Source of the DNA: Parelaphostrongylus tenuis
Lineage: Eukaryota; Nematoda; Chromadorea; Rhabditida; Metastrongylidae
Length of the DNA: 64,000 nucleotides
NCBI GenBank assembly: GCA_019055375.1
Contig: JAHQIW010002308.1
Coordinates: forward strand, 124,001-188,000
Direction: 5' to 3'
Below the pieces are notes generated by a model. It made no database searches. It saw only the letters and a list, made by a program, of their open reading frames with translations, and was not told the DNA's origin. Both the position numbers and the translations under genes were made by a program. Within the stretch, counting starts at the first letter, position 1. Each line of letters starts with the position of its first letter. Of the stretch, positions 37,001 to 46,100 are shown in pieces.

Positions 37001-40000
37001 TCCTCTCGATCTTGCAGACCAGATGTCTGGGTGCTATAGACCGATCTAAAGTGATTTAGCGTGAAAATCAATAATGAGATTTTTTTCAGAGGCTCAAGCG
37101 AATCCTGGATGCTCGTCAGCTGGCTCTAAAGCTCATCGCAAATGTAACTTATGGCTATACTAGTGCTAATTTCAGTGGAAGAATGCCATGTGTAGAGGTA
37201 GGAATTCCATGAAAACCGCTGGTTTACAGTTTTCTCTGTTTTGCTACTGTGTGAAGATCTTAGTTGGAGGACGTACTATGAATTTTATGTTAACTTAATT
37301 TATTAACTGTGAGAGGAAACAAGTGCGATGAAGTGACCCGCCTTTTTCTCTGAGTCTAAGTGGTGAGTCCGACTAGACTCTTTTGGAAAACGAATATGTA
37401 AGGGATCGAAGGGAAAGCTAAAGCATAGAACGAGTTTCCTCTCATTATCTGCTTAAGAACAAATTAGGCTCAATAAGCAAGTATGCTTTTTTTAAAAGCA
37501 TCCCACTTCTGACATCTCATGGCCAGTGTCAAACTGATTCTTCCTATTAAGTTGAATAATGTGAATATATCAACTATATTGAAATTTCCGTTGGTTGTTT
37601 CTTTCTCAGAAGACCATTTTCCAGGTTGCAGACGCTATCCTAGGTAAGGGACGAGAAGCTTTAGAACGAGCGATCAGTCGGGTAAACAAGGGCGATTACA
37701 ATGGGGCCAGAGTAATCTACGGTGACACTGACAGCATGTTTCGTGCTCGTACCGGGTGTGTAGTCTTGAAGGCTATTCATCAGTCAAATATATCATTATG
37801 ATACTCTGGTTTTATTAAATTCAGGCGCTAACAAAGCACAGGCGTTCTCCATTGGCCGTCGCATAGCTGCCGACGTCACTAACGACAATCCCACTCCTGT
37901 AGTCCTCAAATTGGAGAAAGTATGTGTTAGATGTCCACGTTCATATCGCTGGAGTGATTTAAAAGAGCGCTGAAGTACTCTATCGTGGTTAAGGTATACC
38001 TTGGTTGTGTTCTGGAGACAAAAAAGCGTTACGCGGGGTGGATGTACGAAAGTGAAGAAGATGACGACGGACAACTGGACGCCAAGGGAATCGAAACCAT
38101 CCGTCGAGATACATGTCTGGTCGTGGCAAAGGTCAGAGTATATTAGAATTGAATTTTAATAGGCTGCTATGACCATGCTACATTTATTATTAATACCTTG
38201 CCAAGTAATATAAATCATTTATCATAAGGCAAAAGACGCAATATTTCAGAAGTTTTTAACTAAAGTTGCACATCAATTTTACCGTAAAAAAAAATCCAGT
38301 ATAGGCGTTCTTAGATATCAATATGTTTTTTCTGCTGGAAATTTCCGTTAATGTTTATCATATCAAAATATGTTTACAGTGTCAAAATGAGAGAACGTCC
38401 GTGAATAAGCTTTGCCATCATTCTCGGGAGGTGCTCTTTTTTTTTCAAAACATGCAACGTATTCTACTTAGCAAAAGCTGTTATTTCATGACTTATCGTT
38501 TATCATGTCATATTTATAGACAGTTTTGCAGTAGATGATTTAACTGTGCAACGACTTCGTTCGTTTACAAATGTCAATCATGGTTGGCTTTTGAAATTTT
38601 TTTCATTCTTTGTATTTCTAGACATTTTAGAGAAGCGCGTGTTATTGACTGCTGCATGTTCATAACAAATACCTGTGCATATGAAACACAAGAGAGAACT
38701 TTGCAAGAGAGAGAGTTCCGGCTTGGTTCCAATTGTTTAGAAACTTCACTACTTTATCCGCGCACTCATAAGCCTCCTATACCCCTTTTTTTGTTGTGAG
38801 AGCGGATGTCATTGTAATCCACCTTGGTATCTTTACGGGATGTTGAAAAACTTCTGCGTACCTTATAGTAGCCTTTTTAGACTCAAATCTTTTATATGCA
38901 GTTTTTAATGACGTGTCTTTTACGATCGAGTGGAGTTTTGTATCGAGATCAGATTCTGGAGAAGTCAACGATCACGTACAGCTACACTTGTGCTTTGTTC
39001 GGTAGCGATCAATTCTTTTGAAAACTGAACTTTGGGAATTGGGAACTCTCACTCTTGAAGTGTTTGAATAGTGATATATTATGCTTCTATCCTTCAAGAC
39101 ATTGCGACACTTATGGATTAATGTGATGAACAAACCAGTATTAAGTTCGTGGTAAAGAATTACATGATTATAAAGTTTAGTTCCATACCATATCTGGATT
39201 ACTTGTGTATAGGAATATAAAGGACCGTTCGAGGATTGTAAAGCTTCACACTCTACTATGATTAGCTGAAAAAATTTATTATGCAGGTGTTGGAGCGAAG
39301 TTTGAAATTGATCTTCACGAAAAATTGGCGAGCACTTAGCGTTTACTTGAACACAAAATTGTCGCGACTCAGGGAATTGCCATACACTGATTTCGTCTTC
39401 TGCAAAGAATTTCGTGGAGAATACGCTGAAAACGCACATGTGCCACAGTTGAAGGTCGCACTGTAAGTCTACGCTTAATTCCTTTGGTTACTACAGTTCA
39501 AAGTTGTGTCAAACATAGATCCCTCGCTGCCGAAAATCCGTCGCATACCGTTCTCAAGGGAGAACGAATACCGTATATCGTGACCGATGGTCCACCAAAT
39601 GCCACTGTAATCTCATGTGTTCGATCACTTCAGGAATTCCTTGCTGATTCTAGCTTGCAGGTTAGGAATTACCTGTTATTTGCCGTTTTTTTCTCAGTTC
39701 TTAGACGACTAAACATGTGTAGTTAGCCTAAGAATGGAATATAGTTGTTTAGTGGTCACTTTGGCTAACTCTTAAAGCTTTTCAAGTGTTAAAAGTCATA
39801 CGCGTGAGATTGTGGTCGTTGGGAGAATTGTGCTGGAAGCAACGTGGATCTTCTCCAGTGAAGACATCAAATCCAAATAATTGAGAAGTTTAGTGCGCAA
39901 GTATAGTATCAAACAGTGATCTGAAGCGACAATGAGTTTTCATGCTAAACACGACGTGAAACGGCATTATCTTCTTGGTTTTGTTCTAGTGAGCTCCGTT

Positions 40001-41394
40001 TAGGTAAGCGACATCATGTTTGTGCTTTACGTGGTTGAGAAGTGGTTTGATGAAGTATAACATGTAGGAGCACTAGAGAGGCCGTGGATATGCCTGTTCA
40101 TCAATTCCAATTTCACAGCATTGAGATTCCGAAGACGGGGTTCAATAAATTTATGTGGACGAAATCATGGACTATGTTCACACTGTCGTGAAATTTGTCG
40201 ATATCGTCTCTCTTTGGGATATCGACCTATTGTAAAGGATTTGTTTGATGATTCGGTGGAAGATAAGATATGATTGTCGAGACTTGGATTTTTTTCTTGA
40301 AAGAAATGCCCTCGTGGTTTTCTGGTTCAACTCCATCACGTCTGCATTATACCTCTGAGGTCTGTAATTAAAATTAAAACTTGTCTATAAAAGGCTCCCA
40401 GTAATCTACAAATTTCCGTCATCCATCTCACGAAGAGTTGTGGATTTTCTAACTCAAATACCTCAGGATTTCACGTAGATGGGATACAACGGCAATCATC
40501 AACGGAGAGAAGTGGTGAATGAGCAGCCAGCTTGCACGATAATTGCAAGAACTTTATGGGTGGATGAGCGAAGCAGCAAACAAAACGATTAGTAGTGCTG
40601 TCATCTGAACAAGGGTTGTCTGAATATAGATAAATAAGTATAACCATTCCATGGAATCATAGGGATATTCAAAAAATCTCGAAGCGGCGTCGTCATTTTC
40701 CTATTCCTTATATCTTTTTCTTAATCAAGGTCTAGTTGAGATCAGTGTGTGACGAAAATTCTTACGATTAATTTTAGATTCACTTCATCTATTATGCTCA
40801 TGTACATATTATTCCTGCGCTCAAAAGAGTCACAGATCTCTTGCAACTCACTATTCGATGGCATCCTGATGGCAAATCTTTGTGTATCACGTTGGTAATA
40901 CTGTCGAATTTCTATTAGAGAGATCTCGCATGCTTTCATCTCGACCATATTTAGACCGGGATGCTCGACTCTTGGAAGTGATCCTTTGTGTTCCTCTTGC
41001 ATTGACGACCAATCCACACTTCAATTCACATTGAGTTCATCCGCACGAGAAGATCGATTGCGAGCAATCTGTCACTTGGCCTGTGCTCACTGTCAGAAGA
41101 ATTCGTTTTTGTCATATAGACAGATGTGAAAATCATCAGTGTACTGTGAAAAAGGTATTTCCGCTTTTTCTAACGTTTTATTGGGATTATACTTGTGCTA
41201 GGTCATCTTCATAACATGTCTGTTGCTTAGAGGACCCCCAAGCATTGACTGAAAATCAATGTTTTTTTGTTATTCTAGATTTTTGAAGATTCACATATGT
41301 ATGAAACAGCTTCGATTTTTAGGTATGGAATAGTCTTGCGAGGACTAAAACAGCACGAGCTGTGAACAAGCACAAACTTTATTTACAGGCGTGA
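14688..41394 (+). CDS. rev-3: DNA polymerase zeta catalytic subunit REV3 (near-complete)
   Basis: Family-B polymerase that extends from lesions in translesion synthesis; with REV7 it forms nuclear Pol zeta. Start chosen at ATG 14688 because MVEWSFRLRNV aligns with the extreme N terminus of REV3. Well-supported exons: 14688-14826, 15965-16169, 17151-17225, 18961-19042, 19553-19640, 21664-21833, about 21866-21983, 22972-23091, 24121-24332, 24471-24544, 25277-25549, 28405-28504, 30398-30474, 30537-30657, 32339-32450, 32872-32979, 33043-33163, 33347-33450, 33652-33736, 33829-33888, 34130-34204, 36388-36471, 36525-36578, 37090-37197, 37625-37755, 37825-37919, 37994-38131, 39287-39462, 39497-39660, about 40121-40215, 40955-41155 and about 41332-41394. 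Catalytic motifs DFQSLYPS, NVTYGYTSANFSG and YGDTDSM are intact. Several junctions are one base out of phase (see findings). The central linker is much shorter than the vertebrate one. Confidence 0.94.
15245..15370 (+). repeat. Interspersed repeat R1
   Basis: CGTACAACGCAATGTGAAG, GGCCGAGATTTGTGTTATCG and ATTAGTATAGTCCAGTAG in R1 order, in the first rev-3 intron. Confidence 0.5.
15415..15545 (+). repeat. Interspersed repeat R1
   Basis: TATTGAAATCGCGAGATTTG followed by AGCTTCCGAAACCAGTAAT. Lies directly after the previous copy. Confidence 0.5.
16370..17050 (-). mobile_element. RTE-type LINE remnant, 3' end of reverse transcriptase ORF
   Basis: Minus-strand frames read HLFDSTALQLLLY, then LKFNRRSYRLVG, SSDLRNRSHLHD and AKHRWNVHMMKRTDR. 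These are in the order of the C-terminal half of RTE-like nematode reverse transcriptases, where the tract runs LFDST, FNRRT, SSDLR, AKHRWAGH. Frames change between blocks, so it is inactive. Lies in the rev-3 intron 16170-17150. Confidence 0.65.
18150..18290 (+). repeat. SINE S2 fragment (tail)
   Basis: CTTGCAAGGAGAATCG, CTAGCATTCTGCGACAT, GAAGACGAAATT and GTGAAGTATTTAAAGAT match the S2 body; the tRNA-like head is absent. Confidence 0.45.
18350..18613 (+). repeat. tRNA-derived SINE, family S1
   Basis: B-box-like CAATGGTTCGATCTCG, then GCTCATGGCTCACCAAG, GCAGCACTGACTCGGTT, GCGGGAGGCCACCGC and a GGGATTGATCAACGC end. The best-matched sister is at 58516. Confidence 0.7.
19224..19538. mobile_element. 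Palindrome of two mariner 5' ends, head to head
   Basis: The left arm starts TTGGTTGTGCGAGAAGTTCG and runs to AGATGGAGCTGTC. The right arm is the same sequence inverted, from CAGCTCCATCTTAAAG to GGCGAAAACTTTTTGCAC. The arms, about 140 bp each, match the upstream part and start codon region of the mariner at 2995-3400. Its right end lies only about 14 bp from the acceptor of rev-3 exon 19553-19640. Confidence 0.7.
20270..20450 (-). repeat. Interspersed repeat R1, reverse orientation
   Basis: GGACTATCAGTAATCATTCG is the inverse of the R1 end motif; CTCGCCGGAGAGAG precedes it. In the rev-3 intron 19641-21663, which shows no supported exon. Confidence 0.45.
22972..25549 (+). CDS. rev-3: REV3 central linker exons
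   Basis: Polar, acidic, poorly conserved exons joined by phase. 22972-23091 has RPYWRSQTENDLLQRLEQLA, in the place of human TESEKKFQKRLQEIL. 24121-24332 has VKLDATMPWTVDLEN and a Glu-rich stretch. 24471-24544 has TIEDFFSDSESPSKP. An uncertain exon near 24660-24800 and one near 25003-25055 follow. 25277-25549 holds DLVEVDHSFAFESKDSD, then, after an A5 run at 25387-25391 where frame must shift by one, KSDGAQSGVGG and SLLFSAVCELHF, which approaches the exonuclease-like domain. The linker is only a few hundred residues here against roughly two thousand in vertebrates. Exon assignment between 24545 and 25276 is weak. Confidence 0.65.
23157..23405 (+). repeat. tRNA-derived SINE, family S2
   Basis: GGTAGCGCAGTGGTTAGTGA head, ACCCTAGTTCAACCCC B-box region, then GGCTACCACAAGGCTAGGG and ATTCTACGACGTTCAGAAAG. 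In a rev-3 intron. Confidence 0.6.
26083..26092 (+). repeat. G homopolymer, about 10
   Basis: A run of G just left of the mariner derivative, in a rev-3 intron. Confidence 0.8.
26105..26862 (-). mobile_element. Non-autonomous mariner-like element with long inverted ends
   Basis: About 140-bp imperfect terminal inverted repeats: CTTCTCATAAGTTTGAGCAC at the left, its inverse ending CAAAACTTATGAGAAGG at the right. Both arms include CAAAATTGCTCAACAA and GTCAGCCTGAACACG. The interior, minus strand, reads KQTAFRSFLESRSGNTNLED and PLRSERPR, like the mariner N-terminal domain (FKSGDxxLEDxxRxGRP). The catalytic part is missing. It fills much of the rev-3 intron 25550-28404. Confidence 0.7.
27361..27682. 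repeat. Fold-back repeat FB1, large palindrome
   Basis: Left arm: GCCGTTAGGTCTAGTGCT, GCGCCTGTTTCGTGCTACGA, GGTTCAGCCGATCACCTGA. Right arm is the inverse: CAGGGGATCGGCTGAACCGA, GACGAAACAGGCGTCT, AGCACTAGATCTAACGGC. Arms about 95 bp, loop about 130 bp. Confidence 0.8.
27780..27930 (+). repeat. FB1 half-element
   Basis: CTGAAACACATGTCGCGCAC, then TGTATAGGTGCCCATTGAAG and ATCATGAGAGACTCGAAA. This is one arm of FB1 without the partner. Confidence 0.5.
28405..33450 (+). CDS. rev-3: REV3 exonuclease-like domain and pre-palm exons
   Basis: 28405-28504 contains SLFCLVSD (human ALFYCISSD). 30398-30474 gives VPDERSLFEHLGDLVKK (human AADEKALFHEIANIIKR). 30537-30657 gives CDPDILFGYDTSRLSWGY (human YDPDILLGYEIQMHSWGY). 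32339-32450 gives PPFGRLLRAVWRILRSEL. 32872-32979 gives ALNILKKKLPIFDDRSL. 33043-33163 gives KTAEMARVYGIQFYE (human KTSEMARLFGIQFLH). 33347-33450 gives VWSRGSQLRVESMMFRLA. The last junction joins two phase-0 ends, but the bases after GAG at 33163 are TTGTGT, not GT, as if one G had been lost. The equivalent of the human segment around NRFAAERDEYG, between 30658 and 32338, was not found. Confidence 0.88.
28621..28882 (+). repeat. tRNA-derived SINE, family S1
   Basis: GTAGTGCAGTGGTTGGAGGT head and TTTTAGGGATTGACCAACGC end; the middle is degraded. In the rev-3 intron 28505-30397. Confidence 0.6.
29640..29830 (-). repeat. Interspersed repeat R1, reverse orientation
   Basis: AGTAATCATTCGAAAGCATA then GGACTACAGCGCTACGTTGC, with a second end motif at about 29805. 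Confidence 0.45.
30165..30310 (+). repeat. Interspersed repeat R1
   Basis: TGTAAAACATAATTTTGTTT, TTGAGCTTCCGAATCATCAC and TTTTTGTCCAGCGAAGG. Ends about 90 bp before a rev-3 exon. Confidence 0.5.
30658..32338 (+). other. rev-3 intron without recognised exon
   Basis: 1.7 kb between two REV3 exons whose phases do not match directly (0 then 1). A short exon corresponding to the human stretch around NRFAAERDEYG is expected here and was not found. A segment near 31050-31260 resembles 8571-8756 in polq-1 (shared CCAAGAGTC/TTTTTGATTCCTGC words). Confidence 0.4.
33652..39660 (+). CDS. rev-3: REV3 family-B polymerase domain (palm, fingers, thumb)
   Basis: 33652-33736 holds MQAPEQLQLIMEP and ends VIVLDFQ. 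33829-33888 completes motif A with SLYPSMAIAYNYCFSTLFGK. 34130-34204 gives ELESMHRDNEDVMEIG. 36388-36471 gives FVTRTQRDGVLPTLLRE and 36525-36578 gives ARIMVKNSMKHATGK. 37090-37197 gives motif B, LKLIANVTYGYTSANFSG. 37625-37755 gives GARVIYGDTDSMF (motif C, two catalytic Asp). 37825-37919 gives FSIGRRIAADV. 37994-38131 gives GCVLETKKRYAGWMYE and AKGIETIRRDTC. 39287-39462 gives LERSLKLIFTKNWRALSVY and DFVFCKEFRGEY. 39497-39660 gives GERIPYIVTDGPPNA. Frame slips of one base are needed at 37753-37755 and 39497. All recognised active-site residues are present. Confidence 0.94.
35692..36110. repeat. Fold-back repeat FB1
   Basis: Left: GTTTCTGGCTCCCGGCCTCC, AGTTGCACGGTGCCTTTTCG. Right: GAAACCGAAACATTGTC, ATAACAGGCCTTATGAAAGG. 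In the rev-3 intron 34205-36387, which otherwise shows no exon. Confidence 0.5.
40121..41394 (+). CDS. rev-3: REV3 C-terminal zinc/iron-sulphur cysteine region and tail
   Basis: REV3 ends in two cysteine clusters, CysA (zinc) and CysB (Fe-S, which binds the POLD2/POLD3 subunits). Exon 40955-41155 gives GCSTLGSDPLCSSCIDD (the C-x8-C-x2-C part of CysA), a spacer SSSAREDRLRAICHL, then ACAHCQKN. After one T is dropped from the T5 run at 41106-41110 it continues CHIDRCENHQCTVKK, completing CysB. The final exon, after a TTTTTAG acceptor, is VWNSLARTKTARAVNKHKLY and ends LQA before TGA at 41392-41394, matching the human tail KLSRVNRELSKAPYLRQLL. An upstream candidate exon at 40121-40215 reads LRFRRRGSINL, then HGLCSHCREIC, and looks like a second CysA half; how the two join is unclear. 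Confidence 0.8.
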
Positions 41395-41457
41395 TCCAGC
41401 GATGTTTTAGTGTTTCATACACGTTCAAATTGTTGCCAAGTTGCTAATTGAAAATAA

Positions 41458-41463
41458 TTTATT
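41458..41463 (-). terminator. AATAAA poly(A) signal for carboxylesterase A
   Basis: Minus-strand AATAAA about 45 bases past the downstream (TAG) stop of esterase A. The matching signal in copy B is at 59383-59388, 74 bases past its stop, which supports both. Confidence 0.5.
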
Positions 41464-41486
41464 TGAATTCTTACAACATTTCAATC

Positions 41487-41492
41487 AATAAA
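41487..41492 (+). terminator. AATAAA poly(A) signal for rev-3
   Basis: Canonical AATAAA 93 bases after the REV3 stop. It lies inside the 3' region of the convergent esterase gene, so the two transcripts would overlap at their ends. Confidence 0.55.
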
Positions 41493-41576
41493 CATATCAT
41501 ATGATGACTAGCTTGCGAGGACTGTGTTACCGTATGGATTGTTCCCTCCAGAAATGATATCGTCGATGACAATCCC

Positions 41577-43125
41577 TCAAGTGAAGATCGCAAACACCGC
41601 CATTAGAAGCCATAGTGCCACCCAGGCACGACGATACACGGTAGGCTGTAAAACCGGCAGCTTTTGAACGAAGATTACTATGATCTGAGATTTTTGGAAA
41701 TTTTTGCCTTGATTTGTTAGAGGGAAAATCGATGTCAACCTAGGCAGCTTATTTTCTGACGTTAACCCGTTCGGGACGACAATAGGAATCGTGATACTTT
41801 TTGACAATTAGTCAATCGTAATGAGTTGTACAAATAATACTATAATATAGATTTTTGAGTTCTGATATTTTTCAGTGTAAGGATTACCCGAAATTTATCA
41901 TAGCGGTTGAAAATTAAAAAATAGTGGATATAAGCTACTTCGGGTGTGGAACGTAATCTTCTTTTCGCTCTCACAAAGGTGCAAAAACCTTTCCGGAAAC
42001 AATTCCGGCTTTGAAATTATTGAAATTTGGGCTGCCGAGTGAGAGGTGGAAGTCCAATGAAAAGCCATCCACAGATTCCAACCGGACAAACAAAGCGAAT
42101 CGAGTGTGAAATACAATTTTATTTTTGTTACAACAACATGATAAGAAGTGATCTTCCGAAAATATAGCACATTTTTAAAATAGTCGGGATTTGAGCTTTT
42201 GAATGACTGCTAACAGTCTAAAAAAAGTGCACCGAGAAAGGTCTCTAAGCAATCGTATAGCAGCACTAGCACATGCTGTCCTGGACGAGTTAAACCTCAC
42301 CTGCACTCGTTCCTCAATAGTGATATCAGCATCTGCGTCAGTATTCACATCGCTTTTTGATATATGGCGACTAATTCGTTCAACCTCGACGTTCCAAAAT
42401 TTCGTATATGGCCAACGTGACTCGCCTTGGATGACACTGTGAAACGCATCGTTAAAAGATCTTTAAATCTTGCTTTTTTGTACGACCGAATTCCGTAAAT
42501 ATAAAGGGAGAATGCGGATAGTTTCTACGATTTTGATGTTCTACAAAGCGTTTTCTGTCGAAATTTTTGGTTGGAAACAAGATTATCAACCGCTAACTGT
42601 TCTCAATCTAATCTGCAGTTTTTCAATGATAATGCTGATCTCATAGCTTTTATACGGAGGTTAACCGCTTCCAATACATACACGGAAAAGAGATTGGATC
42701 CTCGCAGTAAGTTAACGTGGGTTTGGTAGACAGATTGTGGCAGCTAGTACTAGCAGAATATAAAGGAAGTCGTATTTCAAAGACATGAGCACATTCAATT
42801 GGTCGTTTTTCTCAAAATCACTTACGTTGGCGGCAAATTGATGGAGGCAAGTTGAGTGCTAGTGTTTCTATTGAATGGCGGCCAAGTGAAACTGAATGCT
42901 GAATATCAGTTGTCTTATTTAGCTGCGAGTTTTTTTTTCTACATCTGAGCACGTACCTCTTGGTGGATGGATCTCCGTTCTTTGCAAAGTTGGTTATCAT
43001 TTTTGTCAGCATTTCGGCCATCATCTCGTCCTCTTTTGAGAATGGTCGGATTTCGAAATTACTGGTGTAGCCACGAGAGAAGATGAATGCATGATCCAAC
43101 CCGTGAAACGCCTCTAACTTCATTT
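41577..43125 (-). CDS. Carboxylesterase A: catalytic His and truncated membrane tail
   Basis: 43125-42957 reads [34 protein letters not shown] and [12 protein letters not shown]; the His codon is near 43105. 42436-42301 reads [16 protein letters not shown]. 41645-41577 reads [19 protein letters not shown] and then TGA. In copy B the same position is Trp and translation runs on through the membrane helix and a cytosolic tail. Reading through in copy A would reach TAG at 41508. Confidence 0.88.
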
Positions 43126-46100
43126 CTTAAAAGGTGCCCATGAACGATCGTTTATATACAACTTGTTCATATAAATAAACATTAGTATCAAATCTTGTTT
43201 TATTGGACAGCAGCTTAATAATGATCTTCATGGGGTAGTTTATTGAAAGTAGCTAAAAGTGTGACGGGGAGCTGCGGTGACGGATGCATCACTATAGAAG
43301 CTTTTATGCTCAGAAAAACCCGTTTATCACTTAGACCATGCCTTATTTCGTTATTTCGCAGTTCTTAATAGCTTTGATCACTCGATTATTTCCTTAACTC
43401 AATCTCGATTTTTGTGAATGTTCTGAAAAACATCTAGATGGACCTCACTTCCATCTTTCTAGTGAAAAATACAGGATTATGCAAATATGCAGATTGTGGG
43501 TTTTATGTCATTTGAGAAGGCTCGCTAATAGTTAAGATGTGCTTGCTCATAATTAAGAGGCGCAACTGTTTTAGTTACGTGTGACTAGACGTGACCTTAT
43601 TATGATCGTAGCAACGTAGCTAATTGGTGTATCAAGTTGTAATTATGAGTTAAGTAGAATTACTACCCAGAAAATTCCACTGTAAGTTTCATGCAACGCT
43701 TAATTACCCTGCTGGTACAAATGTATGGCGGTCTTAGATCTTGAGTTTTTGATTGGTTATAACTGGACTTGAACTTAACTCTATTAATCAAAATGGAAGC
43801 ATTACAATTAGCAAACATTTTCCAACAAGAAATAAGCTCGCTTATTCCTGTAGCGCTAAAATCGATGACTCAAGATTCAGCGACTCTTTACAAGCATTTT
43901 TTGGAATCATGTTCATTGTGGAAGTTGTCGACAAACGCGAAACGGTAGTCATTTAGTGCGAGCACCGGCGAAGATGAAGGATCAGGCAAAATTTTGTAGC
44001 TCCCCAAAATGCTTGGCTTTCGGAGAGCTCCTTTTACCACGTGTGGCTCTTCGGATCCGGGATCCAATTGTACCATCTAATACTGGTTTTGTTTAAACCG
44101 TCGTTACTTTTGCAACGACCTTTCCCACCTTCCCATTTTGTTCCAAATAGCGAACGACTGCAACGTTGAGTTTCTCTACAAAATCTTATGCAGTCTCGAG
44201 AGAATGAGCTTCGGTGATTGATTTCAGTTGGTCGTTGTCAACCCGTGGCCGACCACTGTGTTTCTCATCTTCAAGACTCTTGATTCCTTTACAAAACTGC
44301 TTGAACCACCGCTGAATTTTACGCTCGTGAGCAAATTCTAAGCAAAATCTATTGCTGATGTAGCGTGTTTTTCTGCTGCTTCAAGACTCAATTTGAAGTC
44401 ATTTAAAGTTCTGAAACCGTCATTACTTTTTCACCAACCAACACCTTTTTTCATAGTCTAGAGCAAAAATATAAAAGAAAATAACATAACTGCACTTATC
44501 TGAGGATTCAAATTGATGTTAAACGGCAAATTTCAACAATTTACAAACCGCCATTGCTTTTGTATCAACCTAGCATGTGCTTTTGACATCCATACATGTC
44601 TTACACCGTGCACAAGCTCACCTGTTGATGGATGGTCCTTTTGAAGAGTAATCACAATTTCTTTTCCCAGTACTCCCTTTTGCTCCTGAATAAATCGATA
44701 ATAGATGGAAAATGGAATGAGTTATTTTGTCGGCTTTGTTACCTCATCAAAAATTGGACTCTCTGGGAAGTAGTCAAATGAGTAAGCGTACACGGTAACG
44801 TTATTTTTCACGTAGCCATCTATTTCTCGTTGACAAGGGGCGACGAAATCAATGTCAGCCTTCATCTGAAGACAGAAATCACCGGAGGCGGAACTGGCTC
44901 AACAGGAACCCAAATCGATATTAAGGGATTCGATTACAGACTTTTGCAATCGTGTCTTAAAGTCGAGCACTTAATCTTTAGGCATTCACTTAATTTAGAT
45001 GATTACAAATGTAACGCACCGTTAGAATAGCTGGTACGACTCTACTCGTTTTGAAGGTGTCTGGCGCATCGCCAATGTACCTTGAATTGACACAAGAAAA
45101 CTGAGACGTTTTTAAATTCTTCTTTTACATTTATTGCGATCTGTTCAGTCTTCTCATTTGATTTTGTCAGCTGCACGTTGAAAGCATTGGAAAATTGTGA
45201 ATGAGATAAGCCCCAAAAATCACTTTTGTTGGACTGCTATACCAAATAAAAAGACTCGTCAAACATTCCTTTTAATTGGGAAGAAAGGTAGTCTACAATT
45301 TTGAATACATTTTGTACGAAGTTCACCTCCACAAGGAGAAAGCTGGAAAGCGCATAAATCCGAAATCAGTTGGGAAACTCCAGAAAACTACTGACTGCAA
45401 CGTTTGCAACATTTCGTCTTAGTTCTTTAAGACAGTTATATTTTCTAATAAGAATAGCATTGATAAATTGTTGAACCTTTCAAATCTCACCTAACGAAGG
45501 ACGCGTTAGTAATCAAATACAGTGTGGAATTGCTGAGCTTGACAGCTGAAGTTTCATGAAACGAACTTTCAATCGTCCGGAACACACTCTCTATCACCTC
45601 TTCTGTTGTTAACGACAAGTTTCGATATGCACCGTATATTGTAGCTTAAAAACAACGATTACTTTTGGCTCAAAAAGATTTTATCGTGCAGGATTTCTCT
45701 CTTGTATTCACATAATTGTCTCTTCTGTCGTTCATAGCCCAGCCCATTTCAGTATTGTCATTGATTTTGAACAAAACTGCTCAAAAAATGTTGCGGAAAC
45801 CAAATGTTATGTTTCGTTCCCCATTTTCAAAAGCATGGTTTCTTTTCCGTCAAACGGCACGGAATACTACATTCTAAAGGGGTCTCTTTTTGTGGACCAA
45901 AAGTTTACATAAGAGTGTTAGTAATTATTAGAAAGCCTTAATCTTGGAAACTGTTGTAAGAATTTGTTTTCTTGAACGGCCTTTTTACAAGCCGCATCAC
46001 TGAGAATAAGATAGCGTTTCAAACGCGGCGCATCTCTTTTGGCGTTTTCGCGGTTATTGCCCGTTTTTGCGCAGCACAAAACTAATTCTTGGAATACTAG

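Noticed and set aside
40742..41017. 91-codon minus-strand frame over the REV3 cysteine exon
   Set aside because: It is antisense to a conserved exon with clear plus-strand homology, and its own translation shows no family motif.
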